From CAZTAO01 sp964611645 (GTDB taxonomy: Bacteria > Armatimonadota > UBA5829), in NCBI GenBank assembly GCA_964611645.1, contig CAZTAO010000125.1:1-6402 (forward strand): DNA of 6,402 nt, given 5' to 3'. The position numbers and the translations under genes are program-made. Every line of letters starts with the position of its first letter. The first letter of the stretch is position 1. Below are positions 1-5,819 of the stretch, piece after piece. Below the pieces are notes generated by a model that saw only the letters and a program-made list of their open reading frames with translations, made no database searches and had not been told where the DNA came from.

Positions 1-1
1 T

Positions 2-1036
2 GCTCTCGTTTTGTCGTGCGCTGTCGCTCACAAGGCGGATGCTGCAGCAATACGGGGCAACACGGGTTGGCGCGCGCTTAAGGGCCAGGTGTTGTCGTCT
101 GTTGTCTGGTCGCCGGATGGGCGGAATATTGCATTCGTGGCGACGCCGCGGGTTACGGAGGACCAGTGGGGGCTAGAACGATCTTCGATTTGGATTGCGC
201 GTGTTGGGACTGGTATAGGCAGTCCCCGTTTACTGCGCAGGTTCAAGGCGAAGCCGATATTGGGGTGGAACATTCCGTCTAATCTGTTCTGGCTCTCAAG
301 ACACCGTTTGGGCTTGTCTCTCTCCGGACCCCCCAGATTCTACACTCTGAACCTGCAGAACAATAAGATAACGGCTCTAGCACGCCTGAATGTCGATCTG
401 CTGATGTCGAGAGGTCATGGACGGGGGGAAGGACTCGACGACGTGTTCTACGACCATCGGTCGCGAGAGCTTATCGCGACTGGAATGGCAAGGCTCGAGG
501 GTGGCAGCGCGGCGTATATATACCATACCGACACGGGCAAACTCAAAAGGACCAATCCTTTGAATATTGCCCAACTCTTGACAATGAGCAGTTGGACCAG
601 CCCAAGCAAAGTGAGGGGCGGTTACAAGCGGGACTACTACTTCGCCGGGGTGAACGAGGGAAAAAATGATGTCTCTGTTCTGCGGCATGCTTCTGGAACT
701 CCGTCTAGCCGAGTTGCTACTCTGGCCAAGGGAGATGCATACGTGAACAAGGCAAATTGTGATTTCTTCTTTCCGCGTCCATCCCCAAATGGGCGGAAAC
801 TACTATGGATGGGGGCCCACTCAGACGTACGAAACCGGAACTTCAACAGTTGGGACATAGTGCTCCTCGACATCCGGACGAAAAGAAGGAAGATTATTGC
901 ACACATACCCGATGCCCGATCCTGGCACGAAATATCTCCCGCCCTCGGCTGCCCATTCTCCTGGTCGCCACAAGGTGATCGAGTAGCGTATACGGACGGA
1001 GATAGGATTCGGTTTGTGAATGTAAGAAGATACTGA
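2..1036 (+). CDS. TolB/WD40-like (PD40) beta-propeller protein, 5' end missing
   Basis: The reading frame is open to the left edge, so the true start lies outside the window; the TTG at 11 is only the first start-type codon inside it. The first visible residues (ALVLSCAVAHKADA) look like the end of a signal peptide, and the cysteine is at best a weak lipobox, so export is likely but lipidation uncertain. PD40-type blade motifs are visible: WSPDGRNIAF at 107-136, a second (PSPNGRKLLWMG) near 779-814, and a third (FSWSPQGDRVAY) near 957-992 just before the C-terminus. Such W-S-P-D/N/Q-G-x-x-[ILV]-A-[FY] strands are known from TolB C-terminal propellers and the propeller of prolyl oligopeptidase-type proteins. 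No peptidase domain follows: the protein stops about 15 residues after the last motif. No catalytic residues were recognised, so binding or scaffolding in the periplasm is inferred. The stop TGA is at 1034-1036, 40 nt before repeat element copy 1. Confidence 0.8.
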   Translation, partial: ALVLSCAVAHKADAAAIRGNTGWRALKGQVLSSVVWSPDGRNIAFVATPRVTEDQWGLERSSIWIARVGTGIGSPRLLRRFKAKPILGWNIPSNLFWLSRHRLGLSLSGPPRFYTLNLQNNKITALARLNVDLLMSRGHGRGEGLDDVFYDHRSRELIATGMARLEGGSAAYIYHTDTGKLKRTNPLNIAQLLTMSSWTSPSKVRGGYKRDYYFAGVNEGKNDVSVLRHASGTPSSRVATLAKGDAYVNKANCDFFFPRPSPNGRKLLWMGAHSDVRNRNFNSWDIVLLDIRTKRRKIIAHIPDARSWHEISPALGCPFSWSPQGDRVAYTDGDRIRFVNVRRY

Positions 1037-1076
1037 GGAAGGAAGGCGACTTGACCATAAACAGTTCGGTTCGGGG

Positions 1077-1237
1077 TTCAGAATCTACGGTACGTTGCAG
1101 CCGGAGCCGGGGCAGCGGCCCCGCCGGATGTGCCGCCTATACTGGTCGGGCTTTCGCAGCACAAGAGCGTGCTGCTTGCGCCCAGCGGCCTTCGGCTTTC
1201 TGGGCTGTCGGCCAGCGGCTGCAAGTATCTGAAGCAA
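1077..1237 (+). repeat. Interspersed hairpin element, copy 1 (gene 1 / gene 2 junction)
   Basis: This is the longest copy. The inner arms TTGCAGCCG (1095-1103) and CGGCTGCAA (1216-1224) are perfectly complementary over 9 bp. The outer arms TTCAGA (1077-1082) and TCTGAA (1228-1233) pair over 6 bp. Inside are hairpin A (CGGGGC 1108-1113, loop AGCG, GCCCCG 1118-1123), the invariant 29-nt core (1125-1153) and hairpin B (GCAGCAC 1156-1162, loop AAGAGC, GTGCTGC 1169-1175). It also has about 25 extra nt in the right half (roughly 1188-1215) absent from the other copies. The right end is 18 nt from the ATG of gene 2. Boundaries are set by the arms and are approximate. Confidence 0.9.
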
Positions 1238-1240
1238 ACA

Positions 1241-1248
1241 AAGGAGGT
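1241..1248 (+). promoter_or_regulatory. Shine-Dalgarno site of gene 2
   Basis: AAGGAGGT is a near-perfect ribosome binding site 7 nt before ATG 1256. It decides the start: the frame stays open upstream through repeat copy 1 back to a GTG at 1130, but that stretch is repeat DNA. Confidence 0.85.
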
Positions 1249-1255
1249 CACAGCA

Positions 1256-1774
1256 ATGCGAGCCCACGCTTTCTCCAAGATAGACCCTGAGCGCCCTGGA
1301 CGGCATAGACTGCGGAAAATGACTGCGGTGCTTGTTGCCGTGATTGCGACACTCATAGTGGGTGCGTTCGTAGCCAGAATAATGGGTTCGCCGCTCAGCA
1401 CTGAGGAAATTGCAGAGGCCGCTCACGTACGGCTACCAAGAGGTACGCGCATTCTGCATCTGCATTATGTACCCGACGGGCGTCCGGGTGAGATGCTCGC
1501 AGCCGTTCTCAGCATACCGCCTGACGGGGTTGCCCAGCTCAGAGACACGATGTGGCCATACGGAGTCGTGGTGTCTCCGAACGAGAAGCCCCCGGAGTTT
1601 GCGTCCAAAGGTGGAATACCGTATGTCCCGGAAACCAATTGGTGGAAACCTGGATTGGTTCGCAAGTTCGTGGCGATGGATAACGGCGGCAGGACATCTG
1701 TCATGGTGGACCTGGACGATCCCGCGCATCCGATACTCTATCTCTACTACACACCACCGTACGACTGTCAATAG
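1256..1774 (+). CDS. Single-pass membrane-anchored protein, unknown function
   Basis: The product is 172 aa and belongs to no family I recognise. A basic N-terminus (residues 13-21, rich in R and K) precedes one hydrophobic helix at about residues 22-41 (TAVLVAVIATLIVGAFVA), which suggests an N-in anchor or uncleaved signal. The remaining ~130 residues would be outside the membrane. They form a small mixed domain rich in proline and aromatic residues, with PYVPETNWWKPG in the middle and LYLYYTPPYDC near the C-terminus; the only soluble-domain cysteine is the next-to-last residue. No catalytic motif was seen. ATG 1256 is chosen because AAGGAGGT lies 7 nt upstream and the longer in-frame extension is entirely interspersed repeat. 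Element copy 1 precedes it and copy 2 starts 15 nt after its stop. Co-transcription with its neighbours is inferred from same strand and short spacing. Confidence 0.75.
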   Translation: MRAHAFSKIDPERPGRHRLRKMTAVLVAVIATLIVGAFVARIMGSPLSTEEIAEAAHVRLPRGTRILHLHYVPDGRPGEMLAAVLSIPPDGVAQLRDTMWPYGVVVSPNEKPPEFASKGGIPYVPETNWWKPGLVRKFVAMDNGGRTSVMVDLDDPAHPILYLYYTPPYDCQ

Positions 1775-1789
1775 CGTTGAGGGTAGAGT

Positions 1790-1880
1790 TAGTTGCCTGC
1801 AACCGAAACCAAGACCCCGGCCCCGCCGGATGTGCCGCCTATACTGGTCGGGCTTCGGTTGCGGGCATCCGAAGCAACTA
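1790..1880 (+). repeat. Interspersed hairpin element, copy 2 (short form, gene 2 / gene 3 junction)
   Basis: This is the shortest copy and has the best arms. The outer arms TAGTTGC (1790-1796) and GCAACTA (1874-1880) are perfect. The inner arms CTGCAACCGAA (1797-1807) and TTCGGTTGCGG (1854-1864) pair over 11 positions with one G-T wobble. The two left segments are contiguous, while the right side has a 9-nt bulge GCATCCGAA (1865-1873). The invariant core is 1827-1855. Hairpin B is missing: relative to copies 3 and 5 exactly 39 nt between two CGGGCTT direct repeats are gone. Hairpin A is not formed either. The right arm ends 17 nt before ATG 1898. Confidence 0.9.
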
Positions 1881-1885
1881 GTGAT

Positions 1886-1890
1886 GGGAG
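1886..1890 (+). promoter_or_regulatory. Shine-Dalgarno site of gene 3
   Basis: GGGAG lies 7 nt before ATG 1898. It favours this start over the in-frame ATG at 1919, which has no good site in front of it, and over upstream in-frame extensions that run through repeat copy 2. Confidence 0.7.
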
Positions 1891-1897
1891 ATACGAT

Positions 1898-2770
1898 ATG
1901 AGGCTGGAAAGGCTTAGAATGAGAAACCCATTGTTTGCATTAACAGTTCTGGCAGTTCTGATCCTCGCGATGGAGGTAATGTGTCTGCCCCGGTCTTGCG
2001 CATCTGAATACCTGCATACCGAGTTCAGTTCTCCTAAGCTTCCAGATGGCTGCCGAGCCCGAGTCTCGACGGATGATCTGTGGTTCGGTGTGTCGCAACA
2101 ACTGGACTTGGCGAGAAAGGACTCGACATCAGTTTCAGCGCGCTGGTTCATTACGCATCGAATCGATCTCGAAGGTCTCCGATGCCCCGATAGCCTCAAG
2201 TACATAACGCTCGCATCAGGTAAAGGCCCGCTTTCAGCGCTATTTGTGGAGGGGAGTGGAGACACGAGACGTCTCATCTACATTGTTGCAGTTAGCACAA
2301 CAGGAGGAGACCCATATGCCCCAAAGCTGTGGGTCTTGCTTGACACGATCCACGAGGGACGAAACGCGAAGCTTCACTACGGTCTCAAAGGCGATCTTCA
2401 GGCTATCACACTGGAGTTTACGGCTATGCACGTTGTATCTGACGATCGATTTCCGGGACACATCATTCTGGCACAGAAGCTCAAATGGGTGCCCGGTAAG
2501 CGGAAGTTCGCAGAGGGACCGCTATACGCCGATGTGGAAACAGAGCAAAGGCTTACTTGGCTGGAAGCGATGAACTACCCGGGAAGTGAGCGCCTGGGCG
2601 TCTCGTGGAAGTATGATGAGCGCAAGAAGCAGACCATCTATCGCTTCAGACCACACGGCATTCTCATGAACAATCTGCCCGCAGACCTGAAGCGCGCTTC
2701 AATCATAGAAGTGGTGACAGACTCCAGCGGGCTCATCAGTGCGAGAGACGTGAGTCCGGCGACCAAATAG
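1898..2770 (+). CDS. Secreted or membrane-anchored protein, unknown function
   Basis: The product is 290 aa and I recognise no family. The N-terminus has arginines at residues 2, 5, 7 and 9, followed by a hydrophobic stretch at about residues 12-28 (LFALTVLAVLILAMEV), then CLPRSCAS. This reads as a signal peptide, possibly cleaved after SCA, or as an anchor. The rest (about 255 residues) is soluble-looking, with alternating hydrophobic strands such as RRLIYIVAVSTTGG and KLWVLLDTIHEG, which suggests a beta-rich fold. No nucleotide-binding, protease or hydrolase signature was seen. ATG 1898 is supported by GGGAG 7 nt upstream. The gene begins 17 nt after element copy 2 and ends 49 nt before copy 3, on the same strand as its neighbours. 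The function is unknown; a periplasmic role is inferred only from the signal. Confidence 0.75.
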   Translation: MRLERLRMRNPLFALTVLAVLILAMEVMCLPRSCASEYLHTEFSSPKLPDGCRARVSTDDLWFGVSQQLDLARKDSTSVSARWFITHRIDLEGLRCPDSLKYITLASGKGPLSALFVEGSGDTRRLIYIVAVSTTGGDPYAPKLWVLLDTIHEGRNAKLHYGLKGDLQAITLEFTAMHVVSDDRFPGHIILAQKLKWVPGKRKFAEGPLYADVETEQRLTWLEAMNYPGSERLGVSWKYDERKKQTIYRFRPHGILMNNLPADLKRASIIEVVTDSSGLISARDVSPATK

Positions 2771-2819
2771 GAAAAGAGATCAGGACCGTGCTGCGGATTG
2801 AAGTCGCAGAGTATTCGGC

Positions 2820-2947
2820 TTCGTTGGCTTGCGGCCGCGGCCCCGGCGGATGTGCCGCCTATACTGGTCGGGCTTTCGCAGCACAAGCGCGTGCTGCTTG
2901 CGCCCAGCGGGCTTCGGCCAACGGTTGCGAGCGTCCGAAACAACGAA
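2820..2947 (+). repeat. Interspersed hairpin element, copy 3 (gene 3 / gene 4 junction)
   Basis: The outer arms TTCGTTG (2820-2826) and CAACGAA (2941-2947) are perfect over 7 bp. The inner arms GCTTGCGGCCG (2827-2837) and CGGTTGCGAGC (2922-2932) pair at all 11 positions if three G-T wobbles are allowed. An 8-nt right-side bulge GTCCGAAA (2933-2940) sits between them, the same architecture as copy 2. The core is 2847-2875. Hairpin B is perfect (GCAGCAC 2878-2884, loop AAGCGC, GTGCTGC 2891-2897). Hairpin A is not conserved here. The CGGGCTT direct repeats are at 2869-2875 and 2908-2914. Confidence 0.9.
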
Positions 2948-2959
2948 AGACGTACGTGT

Positions 2960-2964
2960 GGAGG
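2960..2964 (+). promoter_or_regulatory. Shine-Dalgarno site of gene 4
   Basis: GGAGG lies 9 nt before ATG 2974. It decides the start: an in-frame start at 2788 would add 62 residues encoded mostly by repeat copy 3 and would place the signal peptide in the middle of the protein. Confidence 0.8.
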
Positions 2965-2973
2965 TTGGCGGAT

Positions 2974-4461
2974 ATGAGAAAACTCATGACAGGCTTGGGT
3001 GCCGCTTTGCTGTGCTCGGGCATTGCTGCGGCGCTGGTTGTATCCAGCAGGAGTCCTAATAGGGCTACTCGCGGGTCCGCCGTTGCCGTCAGAGAAATGA
3101 GCGGACCGATACGACGTGCGCCTGTCCGCAAGGCTGCTAGCGTGAGGCCAACCCGTTCGCGTGACGACTGGGCGATGTCCAGGCACGACGCTCAGAATAC
3201 CGCACAAAGCCCTTTTCCTGGGCCGAGAACTCCCCGTCTAAAGTGGAAATTCACCACCGGCGGGTACGCTATAGGTTCCTCGCCTGTTATCGGTCGAAAC
3301 GGAACTATTTATGTCGCCACTGAGAACGGGCCGCTGTACGCGATCAACCCGGACGGTTCGCAGAAGTGGGTATTCCAGAACGGCGGCAGCGGTTGGGCAT
3401 CACCGGCGGTCGCCACCGACGGAACAGTCTACGTGATATCCATCAATTTCGGACTGTACGCAGTCAACCCCGATGGTTCAAAAAGATGGGCATTTGCACA
3501 CCCGGACTGCTTCACGCCGCCAACCATCGGCTCGGACGGGACTATTTACGTGGTAGGCGACAAAGTTTACGCGATTCGGCCCGACGGTTCGAAGAAATGG
3601 GAGTTTCATACCGGCTACCGCGACGCCGGGACTTCGCCTACCTTAGCCCTTGACGGAACGATCTATATCGCTGGCTATGGTCCCACTCTATATGCACTCA
3701 GACCCGATGGTTCGAAGAAGTGGATATTCAGAACCAGGGATGGGGCCGACGATGCTCCCGCCATCGGCCGTAACGGGACAGTCTATCTTCCGCTGGAAAA
3801 TAGAGTCTACGCGATCGCCCCCGACGGTTCAAAGAAGTGGGTATTCCGTACTGGTGACTATCACCTTCATGCGCCTGCGGTTGCCTCCGACGGAGCTATC
3901 TACGTGGAATCGGATGACAAACTCTATGCGTTGAGACCTAACGGGTCAAAGAAATGGCAGTTGCCTATAGATGATCTCGGGTCTGTTGCACCTGTGATCA
4001 CTTCCGACGGGACCGTTTACGTGGGCACACACGATCAGCCGTATACGGTCTACGCCTGGGGGGGAGGTCACGCGGGCGCCACCGGTAAACTCTATGCTAT
4101 CAACCCCGACGGCACGAAGAAGTGGGAGTTTCCAGCCCCTCGCCTGGAGTCCGCGGCTATCGGCGCCGACGGCACGGTATACCTGGTGTCGGAATACGGC
4201 GAGGTCTATGCAATCGGCTCGCGCGCAGGCAGCAGGGCCGGCGGGAAGAGTATCCACAAGGTGAAGGGAAAACACGATGAGATACACGGTCTTTCCGGAT
4301 TTGAGCGGAGCGGAAGTCCCAAAACCAGAGTTTGTTGCTTCTGGCACCTTGCTGCCGGAGCCGGGGCTGCGGCCCCGCCGGATGTGCCGCCTATACTGGT
4401 CGGGCTTTCTCAGCACAAGAGCGTGCTGCTTGCGGACAAGGGTTGGAGGCATCTGAAGTAA
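2974..4461 (+). CDS. Secreted PQQ-like eight-bladed beta-propeller protein with repeat-derived C-terminal tail
   Basis: The product is 495 aa. A signal peptide or anchor lies at about residues 1-24 (MRKLMTGLGAALLCSGIAAA), followed by a basic linker and a WAMSRHDAQNT motif at about 66-76 that typically precedes PQQ-like propellers. Eight blades follow, about residues 90-415. Each runs as K-W-x-F, then S-P-x-[IV], then D/N-G-T-[IV]-Y-[VI], then L-Y-A-[IL]-x-P-D-G-S-K. Blade 7 has a roughly 15-residue insertion with GGGHAG. These are BamB/PQQ-dehydrogenase-type repeats, but no PQQ- or metal-binding residues or c-type heme motif were seen, so it is probably a non-enzymatic binding or scaffold protein. 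The last ~57 residues (from about 439) are encoded by a second-family palindromic repeat (4290-4330) and by element copy 4, so the original stop was probably lost or overwritten. The stop TAA (4459-4461) is the last three bases of that element. Confidence 0.88.
   Translation: MRKLMTGLGAALLCSGIAAALVVSSRSPNRATRGSAVAVREMSGPIRRAPVRKAASVRPTRSRDDWAMSRHDAQNTAQSPFPGPRTPRLKWKFTTGGYAIGSSPVIGRNGTIYVATENGPLYAINPDGSQKWVFQNGGSGWASPAVATDGTVYVISINFGLYAVNPDGSKRWAFAHPDCFTPPTIGSDGTIYVVGDKVYAIRPDGSKKWEFHTGYRDAGTSPTLALDGTIYIAGYGPTLYALRPDGSKKWIFRTRDGADDAPAIGRNGTVYLPLENRVYAIAPDGSKKWVFRTGDYHLHAPAVASDGAIYVESDDKLYALRPNGSKKWQLPIDDLGSVAPVITSDGTVYVGTHDQPYTVYAWGGGHAGATGKLYAINPDGTKKWEFPAPRLESAAIGADGTVYLVSEYGEVYAIGSRAGSRAGGKSIHKVKGKHDEIHGLSGFERSGSPKTRVCCFWHLAAGAGAAAPPDVPPILVGLSQHKSVLLADKGWRHLK
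4290..4330 (+). repeat. Second repeat family, degenerate palindromic copy inside the gene 4 reading frame
   Basis: These 41 bases match 6141-6182 at about 36 of 42 aligned positions, with five substitutions and one gap. The inverted repeat is degraded here: TTTCCGGATTT against AAGTCCCAAAA has two mismatches and one wobble over 11 positions. The copy lies in frame with gene 4 and encodes about 14 residues of its tail. It ends 4 nt before element copy 4, so two different repeats abut at the end of this gene. Confidence 0.7.
4335..4461 (+). repeat. Interspersed hairpin element, copy 4 (inside the 3' end of gene 4)
   Basis: The outer arms TTGCTTC (4335-4341) and GAAGTAA (4455-4461) pair at all 7 positions with one G-T wobble. 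A weaker inner pairing is CCTTG (4347-4351) with CAAGG (4437-4441). Hairpin A is CGGGGC 4362-4367, loop TGCG, GCCCCG 4372-4377. The invariant core is 4379-4407. Hairpin B is 6 bp (CAGCAC 4411-4416, loop AAGAGC, GTGCTG 4423-4428). Unlike other copies it is translated as part of a gene. Its arm has GAAGTAA where copies 1, 2 and 5 have GAAGCAA, and this TAA is the stop codon of gene 4. Confidence 0.88.
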
Positions 4462-4478
4462 TGAAAATGAGGACTCTC

Positions 4479-4482
4479 GGAG
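4479..4482 (+). promoter_or_regulatory. Shine-Dalgarno site of gene 5
   Basis: GGAG lies 6 nt before ATG 4489. The ATGs at 4461 and 4467 are in another frame that closes at 4574 and have no comparable site. Confidence 0.65.
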
Positions 4483-4488
4483 AAAACT

Positions 4489-5595
4489 ATGTGCAAAAAC
4501 ATACTGCGACTAGTGGGCATGCTGTATTTTCTGTTTGGTTTGGCTGCTCCTGTCCAATGCAATCCGCAATATAAGTGGGGCTTCGTCGACAAGACCGGCA
4601 GGTTCGTGATTCCTGCAAAGTTCGATCAAGTGCTGGAGTTCAACCAAGGCTTCGCAAGTGTGAGGTCGGGGCAGAAGTGGGGGTTCATAGACCAAAAGGG
4701 CCGCTTCTTGGTCGGGCCGAAATACAGGGCTGCAGGTGGATTCTCCGAAGGTCTGGCCTGTGTCCAGATCGGGAAGAAAGTCGGGTTCATCAACAGGAAT
4801 GGTAAGCTGGCCATCCCGGCGCGGTTCGATGTGCCCGAAGGCGGGTTAGTGCCTAGTTGGTATACCGGCATTACATTCAGGGAAGGACTCTCCCCCGCGA
4901 GCTTCAAAGGCAAGTATGGGTTCATAGACAAGACCGGTAAATGGATCATAAAGCCGCAATACGAGGACGCCTTGCCTTTCAGAGAAGGCGCGGCCACTGT
5001 GTTTGTTGGCGACAAGAAAGCACTCATAGACAAGCGGGGCAGACGGTTAGCTTCACAGTGGAACGAGTGTTATGTCGGCGGTTTCTATGAAGGCCTTGCC
5101 TCTGTAAGGGTCGCCGACCGGCAATATGGCTTCATAGACAAATCCGGGAAGATTGTCATTGAGCCGAAGTTTGAAGCTGCTTCTGATTTCAGCGAGGGCT
5201 TGGCAGGGGTTGTGCCGAACGGATCACCGCACAAGATGGGTTTCATAGACAAGCTCGGAAACATGATAATCAAGCCGCGATATACGATGAACGGCGGCAG
5301 GTTCTCCGAAGGGCTCATCGCTGTGATCGAGGACCCGTTCGGCGGCAAATGGAGTTACATAGACAAGACGGGCCGCAGAGTGATTGATCCCAGATTCGAC
5401 CTCGCCAGGGAGTTCCACGAAGGCTTGGCCGCAGTGGAGATAGGAGCCAACTGGTCGCCATCAGGCGAGCGCATTGATGGCGAATGGGGCTTCATCAACA
5501 AGGCAGGCAAATGGGTGATCCAGCCGCGATTTGGGTTTACCCCGGGATTTCACGGGGGCCTTGCCCCAGTGTCAATCAAAGTCAAGGTGAAGTAG
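4489..5595 (+). CDS. Secreted WG-repeat protein (nine repeats)
   Basis: The product is 368 aa. A signal peptide covers about residues 1-24: KNILR, a hydrophobic core LVGMLYFLFGLAAPV, then cleavage near Q23/C24. From residue 29 the protein is entirely WG-type repeats of about 34-50 residues. The pattern is W/Y/V-G-F-I-D-K-x-G-[KR]-x-x-I-x-P-x-[FY], then F-x-E-G-L-A-x-V. I count nine units, starting with KWGFVDKTG, KWGFIDQKG, KVGFINRNG, KYGFIDKTG, KKALIDKRG, QYGFIDKSG, KMGFIDKLG, KWSYIDKTG and EWGFINKAG. Unit 5 is degenerate, with ALID in place of GFID. Units 3 and 8 carry insertions of 10-15 residues. WG repeats are a known beta-rich family found in many secreted bacterial proteins; a binding or structural role is the usual assumption and no enzyme activity is indicated. 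The gene starts 27 nt after gene 4 ends and is followed 20 nt later by element copy 5. Confidence 0.9.
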   Translation: MCKNILRLVGMLYFLFGLAAPVQCNPQYKWGFVDKTGRFVIPAKFDQVLEFNQGFASVRSGQKWGFIDQKGRFLVGPKYRAAGGFSEGLACVQIGKKVGFINRNGKLAIPARFDVPEGGLVPSWYTGITFREGLSPASFKGKYGFIDKTGKWIIKPQYEDALPFREGAATVFVGDKKALIDKRGRRLASQWNECYVGGFYEGLASVRVADRQYGFIDKSGKIVIEPKFEAASDFSEGLAGVVPNGSPHKMGFIDKLGNMIIKPRYTMNGGRFSEGLIAVIEDPFGGKWSYIDKTGRRVIDPRFDLAREFHEGLAAVEIGANWSPSGERIDGEWGFINKAGKWVIQPRFGFTPGFHGGLAPVSIKVKVK

Positions 5596-5615
5596 CCAAA
5601 GAGGCTCAGCGGAAT

Positions 5616-5764
5616 CTTCTGATGTTGCATTGCGCTGGTACCTCCCTGCCAAAGCCGGGGCTGCGGCCCCGCCGGATGTGCCGCCTATACTGGTCGGGCT
5701 TTCGCAGCACAAGAGCGTGCCGCTTGCGCCCAGCGGGCTTCGGCCTTGCGGGCATCCGAAGCAA
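5616..5764 (+). repeat. Interspersed hairpin element, copy 5 (gene 5 / gene 6 junction)
   Basis: The outer arms CTTCTGATG (5616-5624) and CATCCGAAG (5753-5761) pair at 8 of 9 positions. The inner arms are not clearly complementary and the left side is longer than in other copies. Hairpin A is perfect (CGGGGC 5656-5661, loop TGCG, GCCCCG 5666-5671). The core is 5673-5701. Hairpin B has one mismatch (GCAGCAC 5704-5710 against GTGCCGC 5717-5723). The CGGGCTT direct repeats lie 39 nt apart at 5695-5701 and 5734-5740. The distance to the next ATG, 55 nt, is the largest of the five. Confidence 0.85.
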
Positions 5765-5807
5765 GAAAAACCGGCCTACCCGCTGTTCTAGTCGATGGCA
5801 TGCACGT

Positions 5808-5814
5808 GAGGTGA
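5808..5814 (+). promoter_or_regulatory. Shine-Dalgarno site of gene 6
   Basis: GAGGTGA lies 5 nt before ATG 5820. It sets the start against an in-frame extension that runs back through repeat copy 5 into gene 5. Confidence 0.75.
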
Positions 5815-5819
5815 GACAC

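Noticed and set aside
1138..1143. TATACT in the invariant core as a -10 promoter box carried before every gene.
   Set aside because: No -35-like hexamer lies 16-18 nt upstream (G+C-rich hairpin A is there) and there is no extended -10 TG. A promoter cannot be supported from sequence.
1125..1240. The element as a conserved coding leader peptide (PPDVPPILVGL, GCAAYTGRAF and MCRLYWSGF frames all look open).
   Set aside because: The frame that continues into the downstream gene differs between copies: PPILVGL for copies 1 and 2, GCAAYTGRAF for copy 3, CRLYWSGF for copy 5. Conservation is at the nucleotide and structure level; open frames follow from the G+C-rich, stop-poor sequence.
2974..4230. 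PQQ-dependent dehydrogenase (enzyme) for gene 4.
   Set aside because: Blade repeats are present, but no catalytic aspartate context, adjacent-cysteine pair or heme c CxxCH motif was seen, and the protein is shorter than those enzymes.
4461..4574. Short overlapping reading frame starting ATG 4461/4467 just after element copy 4.
   Set aside because: It has no ribosome binding site of its own, overlaps the well-supported WG-repeat gene in another frame, and its 37-residue product has no recognisable feature.
4489..5595. Reverse-strand reading frames across the WG-repeat gene.
   Set aside because: They mirror the repeated codons of the + strand gene and lack ribosome binding sites and family features.
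1077..5764. Integron cassette array with attC sites (one gene plus one palindromic repeat, all co-oriented).
   Set aside because: attC sites have conserved ends (RYYYAAC and GTTRRRY) and variable centres. Here the centre is invariant and the ends vary, no GTTRRRY stands at the right ends, and no integrase is present in the window.
1077..5764. CRISPR array.
   Set aside because: Copies are 90-160 nt, are separated by whole genes of 0.3-1.5 kb, and have diverged arms; no short regular spacers exist.
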